From: Sphaerothrix gracilis
GTDB taxonomy: Bacteria; Cyanobacteriota; Cyanobacteriia; Phormidesmidales; Phormidesmidaceae
NCBI RefSeq assembly: GCF_030405905.1
Contig: NZ_JASATW010000023.1
Span: forward strand, 32,727-96,726
Direction: 5' to 3'
Length of the DNA stretch: 64,000 bases
Below are positions 33,601 through 42,016 of the stretch, piece after piece. Numbering within the stretch: position 1 is the stretch's first letter; the number at the start of each line of letters is the position of its first letter. A program made the position numbers and the translations under genes. Below the pieces are notes generated by a model. It ran no database searches. It saw nothing but the letters and a program-made list of their open reading frames with translations, and was not told the origin of the DNA.

Positions 33601-35169
33601 TCAGACGTGGGCTGATGATAAGTCTTTCGAGGCAGAGGACACAGGCTGAATTTCAATATCGCGAGCGATCGCCTCGGCTAATACCTCACAGTCTCGCTGC
33701 GCGGCCCAGACTTCTAGCTCGAGATTGTCGGCTCCCGCCACCCTAATTGCGAGAGTATCAGCTGAAATGTGGCAGGTCGTCGTTGAGACTCGCTGGTTTC
33801 TAGTTTTGTCGAGACTGACCGCTATCCTGAGAATGCCTGAGAGCGTTTTGACCACCTGGCGATGGGCTTTGGATAACCGTTTGAACTTTTTGTGTTTTTT
33901 GCTAGGGGCTGCTTTGCAGTGATAGCGAGTGAGGTGCCCAATCAGCAAAACCTCCTCGTCTGTAAAGCCGCGCGGATCGGTGCGGTTGATGATATAGCGC
34001 GAATTTTTGTGATGTTTCCGAAACGAAATAAACTGGCCAATATCGTGCAGAAGGGCCGCATATTTCAGCAAATCGCGTTCAAATTCGCCGTATTCATGTA
34101 GTTCCTGCGTTTGATCAAATATCTGCAGGGCCAGATGGGAAATATGACTGTTTTGCTGCCAGTCAGACTGATATTTCTGCGCCAGTTGAGCAACTTTGCG
34201 GTATCGCAGATCGCTCTGAATCGGAAACGTGGCGACTTCATGAGAGTGTCGTTCCAAATAGTCTAAGATCATCCCTTCTCGCAGGGAAGCATCACAAAGG
34301 GTAATTTCTTTAACGCCTGCCATCTTCAGTAACTGCGCCAGCAGCACGCCGCCCAGATGAATCGCATCTGCCCGTTTGTCGTTGATGCCTTTGACCTTGG
34401 TGCGATCTTTCATCGCTCTCTCCAGCAAATCTGCGGTGAGATCTTCAATATCCTTGAGCCGCACGACCTCAGCATTGACCGATCGCAAGGACTCACCCTT
34501 AGCTTTCAAATGAGCGGCCTCACCCAGGGTACGAATCGTACCGGATGTACCGACCACCCGCTCAAAGCCGATCTCCTGAATCTGGTCGAGGGTTTGCTGC
34601 GCAACAAAGCGGATATGGGCTTCCAGCACTCCCCGGCTTTCGCTGCCCACCGGGCCTTTGTCCTCAAACATATCCAGCAGCCGCTGCACCCCCAGCTGAA
34701 GACTGTCACCAAACAGTACTTCTTGCTGATTGCCTAAAACAGCTTCGGTGCTCCCACCACCAATATCAAAAACCAGCGCGGTGTCATTTTCCAGAGCAAT
34801 GGAGTTGCGGACGGCTAGAAAAATTAGGCGGGCTTCCTCTTTTCCAGAGATGATGCGGGGAGCCAGCCCTGTCTGCTGCACTACCGCGTCCATAAAGGCT
34901 TCGCCATTTTGCGCCTCGCGGATGGCGCTGGTAGCGGCGGTGATTATTTCATCAACCCCTGTTTGCTCAGCCAGATGGACATAGCGGCTAATGGTTTCTA
35001 AGCCAGCGGCAAAGGCGCGATCGCTCAGTCGATTGGTAGCAAATACCCCAGCCCCCAGCTTGACCATCTCTTTTTCGCGATCGATCACCTCAAAGTGACG
35101 TTGGGCGATCGCCTCCACAATAATCATGTGAATGGAGTTGGTGCCAATATCGATCGCGGCAAGCTTCAT
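33601..35169 (-). CDS. ppx: Exopolyphosphatase/guanosine pentaphosphate phosphatase family with HD domain
   Basis: Ppx/GppA proteins hydrolyse inorganic polyphosphate or pppGpp. The 522-residue protein has the ASKHA fold: phosphate loop LAAIDIGTNSIHMIIVEA at the N-terminus, ISGKEEARLIF, FDIGGGSTEAVLG as the second loop, and VVGTSGTIRTLGE. The C-terminal part holds an HD-type domain with LLHDIGQFISF at about 372-382 and IGHLTRYH after it, as in the long Ppx form. Whether it acts on polyphosphate or pppGpp cannot be decided from sequence. It stands alone, followed by ndhS on the same strand. Confidence 0.9.
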   Translation of the reverse strand: MKLAAIDIGTNSIHMIIVEAIAQRHFEVIDREKEMVKLGAGVFATNRLSDRAFAAGLETISRYVHLAEQTGVDEIITAATSAIREAQNGEAFMDAVVQQTGLAPRIISGKEEARLIFLAVRNSIALENDTALVFDIGGGSTEAVLGNQQEVLFGDSLQLGVQRLLDMFEDKGPVGSESRGVLEAHIRFVAQQTLDQIQEIGFERVVGTSGTIRTLGEAAHLKAKGESLRSVNAEVVRLKDIEDLTADLLERAMKDRTKVKGINDKRADAIHLGGVLLAQLLKMAGVKEITLCDASLREGMILDYLERHSHEVATFPIQSDLRYRKVAQLAQKYQSDWQQNSHISHLALQIFDQTQELHEYGEFERDLLKYAALLHDIGQFISFRKHHKNSRYIINRTDPRGFTDEEVLLIGHLTRYHCKAAPSKKHKKFKRLSKAHRQVVKTLSGILRIAVSLDKTRNQRVSTTTCHISADTLAIRVAGADNLELEVWAAQRDCEVLAEAIARDIEIQPVSSASKDLSSAHV

Positions 35170-35274
35170 AGTTGGACTTGGTCCTAGGCTTCAAAGCCAT
35201 CATAGTCCGCCGCCTCCCCTTCTTTGTAGCGCCGCTGAAAACTGTCCCAGCCTCAGGTAGGAGATAGCAGCCCC

Positions 35275-35988
35275 TCAGGCAGCAAGTCCTGCAGCCAGTG
35301 CTCGTAGCAGCTTAGCGCCCTCACCTTGCCAAGCACTCCCATGCATACAGGCTAAGACTCTCGGCTCAGTTGAGGCCAGTCGCTCCAACATCTCCGGCCC
35401 GTTTTTCGTATGCGAATAGTAGTCCATCTGTCGCCGGAATGTCTCACTCGGCCCTAGAATATCGGATTCAGTGAGAGGGGGTAAGTCTGCGCCCCCCTGG
35501 GTGAAAAGATCTCCGCAAAACAATGTCTTCGTCGTCTCTTCCATCAGATAGCCGCACTCCCAAGCATGAGGCAGATGCGGCATATCAAACCACCGAACCG
35601 CGTGTTTTCCCGTAGCAAGAACCTCCCCGTCGGCCAAAACCTGGGGAGCCTTATCGGCAAGATCTTCAATTGATACCATTGCTGCAACCCTGCCGCAGAC
35701 TGGAACAGCGTGGGGAGTAGCAGCTAGCCACTGATTAAGTGAGCCGCACTCGTCTGCCTCTACGTGAGAAAATGCGACGTATCTAAGTCTCTCCACAGGA
35801 ATTACTTTGGCAACGGCCTCATAGACGAGCTGAAACATTTTGCGGGGGCCAGTGTGAAACAGCAGCGGCGCTTCATCAACAATGAGGTACTGATTAAACG
35901 AAAAGCCTGGTACTGGGGTATTTATGCGGTAAATACCATCAGCGACTTCATGCAGGTTTGTGCCAGATTGAGTATTTGTCACGCTCAT
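35275..35988 (-). CDS. Metallo-beta-lactamase-fold diiron (ODP-like) protein
   Basis: A 237-residue standalone domain like the diiron part of flavodiiron proteins (ODP group), without flavodoxin. The metal-binding positions are H-x-E-x-D in FSHVEADECGSL, a His in LPHAWECGY, an Asp in FCGDLFTQGG and a C-terminal His in CMHGSAWQG. The HxExD form is typical of iron-binding flavodiiron or ODP proteins rather than zinc lactamases, suggesting O2 or NO reactivity or sensing. The His that follows the Asp in flavodiiron proteins is Glu here. ATG 35988 (MSVTNTQSG) is supported by AGGAAG 6 nt upstream. No flavin or reductase gene adjoins; a partner is unknown. Confidence 0.75.
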   Translation of the reverse strand: MSVTNTQSGTNLHEVADGIYRINTPVPGFSFNQYLIVDEAPLLFHTGPRKMFQLVYEAVAKVIPVERLRYVAFSHVEADECGSLNQWLAATPHAVPVCGRVAAMVSIEDLADKAPQVLADGEVLATGKHAVRWFDMPHLPHAWECGYLMEETTKTLFCGDLFTQGGADLPPLTESDILGPSETFRRQMDYYSHTKNGPEMLERLASTEPRVLACMHGSAWQGEGAKLLRALAAGLAA

Positions 35989-36222
35989 AGGGACTTCCTG
36001 CCAGAATAAAGCCTGGCAAAACAAAGGGTTTGAGCAGTCTGAGGCTCTTATACGGCGAATAGGGTGGAGCGATATTCACCTAAGATCTTTATAGCCCATA
36101 TTCTATTATCTGTAGCCTAAGATTTTTGTGATCGTCTCGCCGGTAGCCAAGAGGGTTAGTCCCCATCAACACCCCTGACGTCAGCAGCCTCGGGCTTGCC
36201 TCTACTAACCTGTCAAAGCCAC

Positions 36223-36248
36223 AAAAAAGGAGTTGCCGCAGCAACTCC
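36223..36248 (-). terminator. Rho-independent terminator of petF
   Basis: On the minus strand GGAGTTGC-TGCG-GCAACTCC forms a perfect 8-bp stem with a 4-nt loop, followed directly by six T residues. It lies 28 nt past the petF stop codon. Confidence 0.9.
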
Positions 36249-36276
36249 CCTCTCAACTCGCTCAAAAGTTAGAAGC

Positions 36277-36576
36277 TTAGTACAGCTCTTCCTCTTGGTG
36301 AGTCATGATGGTGCAGTCAGAAGTGGGGTAAGCCACGCAGGTTAGAACGTAGCCAGCCTCAATTTGATCGTCATCCAAGAAAGACTGGTCAGACTGATCG
36401 ACTGTTCCTTCAACCATCTTGCCGGCGCAGGTAGAGCAAGCGCCAGCGCGGCAGGAGTAAGGTAGGTCAATCCCCTGCTCTTCGGCAGCATCAAGAATGT
36501 ACTCATCATCAGGGACTTCAATAGTAGTATTGAGTCCTTCAGCGTCGTTCTTCAGGGTTACTTTATAAGATGCCAT
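36277..36576 (-). CDS. petF: Plant-type [2Fe-2S] ferredoxin
   Basis: The soluble electron carrier that accepts electrons from photosystem I. The 99-residue length is standard. The four cluster ligands are C42, C47, C50 (YSCRAGACSTCAGK) and C80 (VLTCVAYPTSD). The acidic C-terminus (HQEEELY) and the run SFLDDDQIEAGY are family hallmarks for docking with reductases. The ATG is preceded by AGGA. A strong terminator follows, so this is a single-gene transcript. The divergent 478-nt upstream region lies between it and bvdR. Confidence 0.95.
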   Translation of the reverse strand: MASYKVTLKNDAEGLNTTIEVPDDEYILDAAEEQGIDLPYSCRAGACSTCAGKMVEGTVDQSDQSFLDDDQIEAGYVLTCVAYPTSDCTIMTHQEEELY

Positions 36577-37054
36577 GCTGTTATCCTCTCACTTAGTCAG
36601 TCAAAACATAGCAGTAATTAGTCTCACGGAAAATCCTACTAAAGAGCGATTAGTAATAAATTCCTATCGACTAACTCCATCTCTGATACTACGGGAAAAC
36701 CCGAATTCTGTCTCAATTAGAGCCAAATTTAGATGAAAGGGATTCATAATCAAACTCAGCATTTTAGGCTTAATTTACTTATGAGTGACTTTATCGCTTC
36801 CCTATAGAAAATGCCGTAAAACCGGCAGAATAGGATTTTGCAACGATAACGGCGGCTTTAATTGACTTTTGATCAATTCAAACTGAGTTACTAAAAATTC
36901 TTTGTATCATAAGAATTATTTATGTTTTTTCCGAACTCTAGTTTGTATTAGAAATGGTTGAGAGAATGCCTTTTTTTGCAAAGGCTTGAGTTTTTCAATG
37001 CCGCTTTTAATTCTTGTATTGTGACTATTAATGTCCCTTTTGAAGTAAAACCCT
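36577..37054. other. Divergent promoter region between petF and bvdR
   Basis: A 478-nt AT-rich spacer. On the minus strand an extended -10-like TGCTATGTT lies about 35 nt before the petF ATG (around 36604-36612). On the plus strand the short open frame over 36958-37140 has no family resemblance and no ribosome-binding site. I see no RNA gene. Confidence 0.4.
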
Positions 37055-38056
37055 GTGTCAGTGACCTCCTATCCCAATTTATCTTTGCCGGTGGCTGCTG
37101 GGCTGATTGGTACAGGCTACGCCGCCAAGCTGAGAGCTGAAACGCTACAGGCAGATGAGCGATCGCAGCTAGTCGCCGTTGCGGGCCACACCCCTGAACA
37201 CACGGCTGAGTTTGCTCAAACGCATGGGACTGAAGCTGCCCAGAACTGGCAGCAGCTAATAGAGCGGCCCGATCTAGACCTGGTATTCATCTGCGGTGTC
37301 AACCGCGATCACGGCCCGATGGTGCAGGCGGCTTTAGCTGCCGACAAGCACGTTGTCGTAGAGTATCCCCTAGCTTTAGACGTAGATCTAGCGACAGCCC
37401 TAATAGATCTGGCCCAGCAGCGGCAGCGACTGTTGCATGTCGAGCATATTGAGCTGCTGGGAGGACTGCATGGGGCGATGCGCGAGTATCTGCCGCAGGT
37501 CGGACAGCCCTACTATGCGCGCTACAGCACGATCAACCCGCAGCATCCGGCCCCTCGGCGGTGGACATATCACAGCGACCTCTTTGGCTTTCCGCTGATG
37601 GCGGCCCTCTCTCGCATACATCGACTGACGGACTTATTTGGTCAGGTGGCTGAGGTGAACTGCCAGTTTGTCAGCGATCGCGCTACAGACGGCTATTTTA
37701 TATCTTGTCTCTGTACGGCTCAGCTCAGCTTTGCCAGTGGTTTTGTGGCTGAAGTGACCTATGGTAAAGGCGAAAAGCTGTGGGCCGCTGCCCGCCGCAT
37801 GGAGGTTCACGCCGAGCAGGCAGGGTTGCTGTTTGAAGGGGAGAACGGCACGCTGCTGACCCCGGACGGCACCCAGCCGATTGAGGTCGGTACGCGGCGC
37901 GGCCTGTTCGCCAAAGATACTCGGAGCGTGCTTGATCACTTAACGACAGGCACACCACTTTACGTTTCTCCGGCGGCTAGCCTATATGCCCTGCGGGTAG
38001 CCGACGCAGCTCGCCGCTCCGCTCAAACCGGACAGCGAATTTCGCTGCTAGGCTAG
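37055..38056 (+). CDS. bvdR: Biliverdin reductase, Gfo/Idh/MocA type
   Basis: BvdR reduces biliverdin IX-alpha to bilirubin with NADPH; in cyanobacteria it influences phycobilisome levels. The 333-residue protein has a Rossmann start (AAGLIGTGYAAKLRAE), VVVEYPLALDVDLA in the place of the usual dehydrogenase EKP motif, and the stretch LLHVEHIELLGGLHGAMREY then YARYSTINPQHPAPRRWTYH, which matches the cyanobacterial biliverdin reductase group and not sugar dehydrogenases. The C-terminal RRGLFAKDTRSVLDHLTTGTPLYV also fits. The start is GTG 37055; another GTG lies two codons on. larE begins 42 nt downstream on the same strand. Confidence 0.85.
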   Translation: MSVTSYPNLSLPVAAGLIGTGYAAKLRAETLQADERSQLVAVAGHTPEHTAEFAQTHGTEAAQNWQQLIERPDLDLVFICGVNRDHGPMVQAALAADKHVVVEYPLALDVDLATALIDLAQQRQRLLHVEHIELLGGLHGAMREYLPQVGQPYYARYSTINPQHPAPRRWTYHSDLFGFPLMAALSRIHRLTDLFGQVAEVNCQFVSDRATDGYFISCLCTAQLSFASGFVAEVTYGKGEKLWAAARRMEVHAEQAGLLFEGENGTLLTPDGTQPIEVGTRRGLFAKDTRSVLDHLTTGTPLYVSPAASLYALRVADAARRSAQTGQRISLLG

Positions 38057-38098
38057 AGGCAGAAGATACAAGGCGTCCGTTCGGGCTGAAATTAAGCT

Positions 38099-38917
38099 AT
38101 GGTGGCTGACAAATTAGAACACCTGCAGTCAATTTTCAAGGCAATGGATCAGGCTCTGATTGCCTACTCTGGCGGTATTGACAGTACCCTAGTGGCAAAG
38201 GTGGCTTACGATATTTTGGGCGATCGCGCCCTCGCCGTGACTGCCGCTTCGCCCTCTCTGATGCCCGAAGATTTGGAAGATGCGCGGCTGCAGGCGGCTG
38301 AAATCGGCATTCGCCATGAGATTGTGCAAACCTACGAAATGGACAATCCCAACTACGCGGCCAACCCTGTCAACCGCTGCTATTTCTGCAAGAGCGAGCT
38401 GCACGACACGTTGAAACCGCTCGCTCTGCAGCGGGGTTATCCCTACGTCGTAGATGGCGTCAATGCCGATGACCTGCACGACTATCGCCCTGGCATTCAA
38501 GCGGCCCAGGAACGCGGTGTGCGATCGCCCCTGGCCGAATCAGGTATTAGCAAGCTAGAAGTCCGACAAATTGCCAAACAGCTCAACCTCCCCTGGTGGG
38601 ACAAACCAGCCCAGCCCTGTCTTAGCTCCCGTTTCCCCTATGGAGAAGCTATCACAATAGAGAAGCTGCAGCGGGTAGGCCGAGCCGAGCGGCACCTGCG
38701 CGATTTAGGTCTGCGAAACCTGCGCGTGCGCTCAGACGGCGACACCGCTCGCATAGAACTACCACCAGAGGAAATTCAGTCTTTTGTGGCTACCACCGAT
38801 TTGCCCAGCTTAGTAGCTGCTTTTCAAGCGCTAGGCTTTGCCTATGTGACCTTAGATTTAGAAGGCTATCGCAGCGGCAAGCTCAATCGGGGACTAGCAG
38901 CGGCGCAGTCAGTCTGA
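38099..38917 (+). CDS. larE: LarE-type ATP-dependent sacrificial sulfur transferase
   Basis: LarE sulfurates the precursor of the nickel-pincer cofactor of lactate racemase. The 272-residue protein has the PP-loop AYSGGIDSTLVAKVA for adenylation of the substrate and cysteines at RCYFCKSELH and QPCLSSRFPYG; the latter is the position of the sacrificed cysteine in the characterised enzyme. larB, larC and larA are not in the window, so in this organism it may serve other cofactor chemistry or work with distant genes. It follows bvdR by 42 nt. Confidence 0.85.
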   Translation: MVADKLEHLQSIFKAMDQALIAYSGGIDSTLVAKVAYDILGDRALAVTAASPSLMPEDLEDARLQAAEIGIRHEIVQTYEMDNPNYAANPVNRCYFCKSELHDTLKPLALQRGYPYVVDGVNADDLHDYRPGIQAAQERGVRSPLAESGISKLEVRQIAKQLNLPWWDKPAQPCLSSRFPYGEAITIEKLQRVGRAERHLRDLGLRNLRVRSDGDTARIELPPEEIQSFVATTDLPSLVAAFQALGFAYVTLDLEGYRSGKLNRGLAAAQSV

Positions 38918-39050
38918 AAATCTCAGCCCGTTTTCAGATATTTGCCCAGCAGCGCTTTTATAGTATGTAAGTGATCTGCAGAAACGTTAATTTCTCTTGG
39001 ATGCGCGATCGCCCCAGATTGGAGCTAAATTGGCGCATTAAAGCAAATTT

Positions 39051-40121
39051 ATGACACAGCTTCTAGCCGGGGACATCGGTGGTACCAAAACCATTCTGCG
39101 TTTAGTTGAAACAAACCCAGACTGGGCCGCTAATCCCAAAGCCTCTAAACAGTCCGTTGCCGCGCTTTATGAAAATCGCTATGCCAGTGCTGACTTTCCC
39201 GATTTAGTCCCCATGGTGCAGCAGTTTCTGCAAGAAGCGGAAACAACGTATGGAGCGCAGCCCGCGCCAGCCGCCGCCTGCTTTGCTATTGCTGGCCCCG
39301 TAGTGGAAAATACCTCCAATCTCACCAATCTGGCCTGGTTTTTAGAGGGCGATCGCCTCCAGAGTGAACTCAATCTCAAACAGGTAGAGCTAATCAACGA
39401 CTTTGAGGCCGTCGGCTACGGCATTTTGGGGCTGGAAGACGAAGACCTAGAAACGCTGCAAGATGGCGAACTCAAAACCCACGCGCCGGTCGCAGTGATT
39501 GGGGCCGGAACAGGTTTGGGCCAGGGTTTTTTGATCTATCAGGGAGAACACTATCGGGTATATCCCTCCGAAGGCGGACATGCCGATTTTGCCCCTCGCT
39601 CAGAGCTAGAATTTCAGCTTCAAAAGTATCTGCTCGATAAGCACAGTATTAGTCGGGTATCGGCTGAGCGCGTCGTGTCAGGGCAGGGAATTGCGGCGAT
39701 CTATCAGTTTCTGCGCGATCGCCAGTTTGCTAGCGAGTCGGCTGCGGTAGCCGCCGCTATTACCACCTGGGAACGGGAGGCAGGCAAGCGGTCTAAGTCG
39801 GTAGATCCGGCCGCAGTCATTGCTAAGGCAGCGGCTGAACAGGGCGATCCTCTCGCTCAAAAAGCAATGGAAATCTTTGTGTCAGCCTACGGGGCCGAAG
39901 CCGGAAATTTGGCCCTCAAGCTCTTGCCCTATGGCGGTCTATATATTGCCGGTGGCATTGCCGCCAAGAATATTGCCCTGATGCGCACGGGCAGTTTTAT
40001 CAGTGCTTTTGGGCATAAAGGCCGGGTGAGCAACCTGCTAGAAAAAGTACCCGTGCACGTCGTGCTGAACCCTGAGGTGGGGCTAATTGGGGCAGCCCTA
40101 AAAGCGGCTCGCTTTGGCTAA
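39051..40121 (+). CDS. glk: Glucokinase
   Basis: Phosphorylates glucose to glucose-6-phosphate with ATP. The 356-residue protein has the phosphate-1 loop LLAGDIGGTKTILRLVE, FAIAGPVVEN, the catalytic Asp in ELINDFEAVGYGIL, VIGAGTGLGQGFLI, and YIAGGIAAKN near the C-terminus. This is the bacterial Glk (PF02685) family, common in cyanobacteria. It is flanked by larE and yebC on the same strand with gaps over 100 nt. Confidence 0.93.
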   Translation: MTQLLAGDIGGTKTILRLVETNPDWAANPKASKQSVAALYENRYASADFPDLVPMVQQFLQEAETTYGAQPAPAAACFAIAGPVVENTSNLTNLAWFLEGDRLQSELNLKQVELINDFEAVGYGILGLEDEDLETLQDGELKTHAPVAVIGAGTGLGQGFLIYQGEHYRVYPSEGGHADFAPRSELEFQLQKYLLDKHSISRVSAERVVSGQGIAAIYQFLRDRQFASESAAVAAAITTWEREAGKRSKSVDPAAVIAKAAAEQGDPLAQKAMEIFVSAYGAEAGNLALKLLPYGGLYIAGGIAAKNIALMRTGSFISAFGHKGRVSNLLEKVPVHVVLNPEVGLIGAALKAARFG

Positions 40122-40129
40122 GCGGTTAG

Positions 40130-40166
40130 GTCGGCTGTTATGACTCGCTAGCGAGACAGCCCCGAC
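40130..40166 (+). terminator. Stem-loop downstream of glk, possible terminator
   Basis: GTCGGCTGT (40130-40138) pairs with ACAGCCCCGAC (40156-40166), with a 2-nt bulge. The loop itself contains the palindrome CTCGCTAGCGAG (40144-40155). It starts 8 nt after the glk stop. There is no U-tract, so termination is only probable. Confidence 0.45.
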
Positions 40167-40234
40167 TGAACAAAAGCGATCCCCTTCAGAATTGCTAAAA
40201 TTGGCACTGGCTCAGCTTTGAAACAGCAACGGAT

Positions 40235-40996
40235 ATGGCAGGTCATAGTAAGTGGGCGAATATCAAGCGCCAAAAAGCCCGCGTCGATGCGGTGAAGGGC
40301 AAGGTCTTTGCCAAGCTCTCACGGGAGATCATTGTCGCTGCTCGCACGGGTGGCGCTGATCCCGAAGGCAACTTTCAGCTCCGAACAGCGATTGATAAGG
40401 CCAAGGCGGCTGGCGTGCCCAGTGACAATATCGACCGGGCGATCGCTAAAGGATCCGGTCAGCTTGAAGGAGACAGCGACAGTCTAGAAGCCATGCGCTA
40501 CGAAGGCTACGGGCCAGGAGGCGTAGCGGTTTTAATTGAAGCACTCACCGATAACCGCAATCGCACTGCTGCCGACTTGCGGGCTGCATTTAGCAAAAAT
40601 GGCGGCAACCTGGGGGAAACGGGCTGCGTAGGCTGGATGTTTGAGCAAAAAGGCGTCGTGGCTTTATGCGGGCCGCTAGACGAAGAAGCTTTGCTAGAGG
40701 CTTCTCTGGAGGGCGGAGCCGAAACCTACGAGCTAACCGAAATTGATGAAACGGCAGGGGCTGAAGTTTTTTGTGCCCCCGGATCTTTGGAAAAACTGAG
40801 CCAAAGGCTGCGGCAAAGTTATGCTGTCTCTGATGTGGAACTACGCTGGATTCCAGGCAATACCCTGACGGTAGATGACCCCGATCAGGCGCGATCGCTG
40901 CTGAAGATGATGGATGCCTTAGAAGATCTAGACGATGTGCAGACGGTAACGGCTAACTTTGAGCTGACCGCCGCCGCGATGTCCGCTGCTGCCTAG
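40235..40996 (+). CDS. yebC: YebC/PmpR (TACO1-like) family protein
   Basis: A 253-residue protein with the unmistakable family start AGHSKWANIKRQKARVDAVK and blocks GVPSDNIDRAIAKGSG, YEGYGPGGVAVLIEALTDNR and NLGETGCVGWMF. YebC-type proteins are described both as transcriptional regulators and as factors that help ribosomes through difficult peptide stretches such as polyproline. The 3' end overlaps the convergent kinase gene by 4 nt. Confidence 0.93.
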   Translation: MAGHSKWANIKRQKARVDAVKGKVFAKLSREIIVAARTGGADPEGNFQLRTAIDKAKAAGVPSDNIDRAIAKGSGQLEGDSDSLEAMRYEGYGPGGVAVLIEALTDNRNRTAADLRAAFSKNGGNLGETGCVGWMFEQKGVVALCGPLDEEALLEASLEGGAETYELTEIDETAGAEVFCAPGSLEKLSQRLRQSYAVSDVELRWIPGNTLTVDDPDQARSLLKMMDALEDLDDVQTVTANFELTAAAMSAAA

Positions 40997-41811
40997 CACT
41001 GATCAGCGCGAATAGACTGTAAAGCCGCTAAGGCTTCAGCCGCTGACGACCAGCGCTGATTCAGGGTGGGAGCTACCATACGCTCTAGCCAGTTGGCGAA
41101 GTCAGAACTGAGAGTGACGATGGACGTAAATTCAATTTTCATCCCGACCTGGAGATCTGTCGGATGCTGCTCCGTCATCGCCGCAATCAAAGTGGCTCCT
41201 AGACTGTAGAGATCAGAAACGGTCATCGCTCGCCCGCCACTCTGCTCCGGCGGCACATAGCCGTCTAAGCCAACTTTAGTAAACGCCGTACTCCCCGGCG
41301 TCAAAGACTTGACCGAGCCAAAATCTATCAAATAGACCTGCGGCCAGCCACCAGCCGCATCTTTCTCTAGTAGGATATTACTGGGGCGAATATCCCGGTG
41401 TACGATGGGGGGGCTGTGCTGATGCAAGTAGACTAGAACTTCTAGTACTTTCTCAGCCACATACTGAGCTTCCGCTTCCTTAAGCCTGCGACCCTGCTGC
41501 AGGTTTTTGGCCAAGGAAATGCCTCTGACATAGCTGTGCACTAACGCCAGAGCTTTGCCATCTCTGGGCAGCGTAATTTCAAAATAATCTAGGTGTCGAG
41601 GTGTTCCTGGATGATCAATTTGCTGAAGGGCTTCGATTTCTCGCTTGAAGAGTTTCAGGTCAGTAGGCTGCAGATCGTCATCAATAAAGAGCAGTTTTAG
41701 AATTACAGGCACCTGATCTTGCAGATCTCGCGCTGCAAACGTCCAGCGTCCGGATTTTTTACCGAGCTGCTTCTCTAGTTCATAGCGATCGCCTAAGATT
41801 TGCCCCGCCAT
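40993..41811 (-). CDS. Serine/threonine protein kinase, eukaryotic type
   Basis: A 272-residue soluble protein consisting of a kinase domain only. The ATP lysine is in VPVILKLLFI, the catalytic loop is IVHRDIRPSNILLEK (HRD intact, with Arg where the consensus has Lys), DFG is present as YLIDFGSVKSL, and the P+1 region is GLDGYVPPEQSGG. The glycine-rich loop (LGKKSGRWTF) is degenerate. HRDIRPSN is seen in other cyanobacterial kinases, so it is probably active. No sensory or membrane domain is attached. Target unknown. Confidence 0.87.
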   Translation of the reverse strand: MAGQILGDRYELEKQLGKKSGRWTFAARDLQDQVPVILKLLFIDDDLQPTDLKLFKREIEALQQIDHPGTPRHLDYFEITLPRDGKALALVHSYVRGISLAKNLQQGRRLKEAEAQYVAEKVLEVLVYLHQHSPPIVHRDIRPSNILLEKDAAGGWPQVYLIDFGSVKSLTPGSTAFTKVGLDGYVPPEQSGGRAMTVSDLYSLGATLIAAMTEQHPTDLQVGMKIEFTSIVTLSSDFANWLERMVAPTLNQRWSSAAEALAALQSIRADQC

Positions 41812-42016
41812 AATGTCCTAATCACTCCATCCATAAATCACAGCAAATTGCAGAGGGATCAAGGGAACAATACCCCCAATTAAATCTCTGAGTTATTTGG
41901 TTCTATCACAGGCACTCACGAGTTGGACAAGTTTCATACCAGCATAAGACGACAACGACTAAACTTGTCTTACACTCCAAGCACAGGCTCCGTTAAGAAA
42001 AGTATCCCTGACACCG

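Noticed and set aside
36958..37140. Short plus-strand open frame before bvdR
   Set aside because: Overlaps the bvdR start in another frame and lacks a ribosome-binding site and family resemblance.
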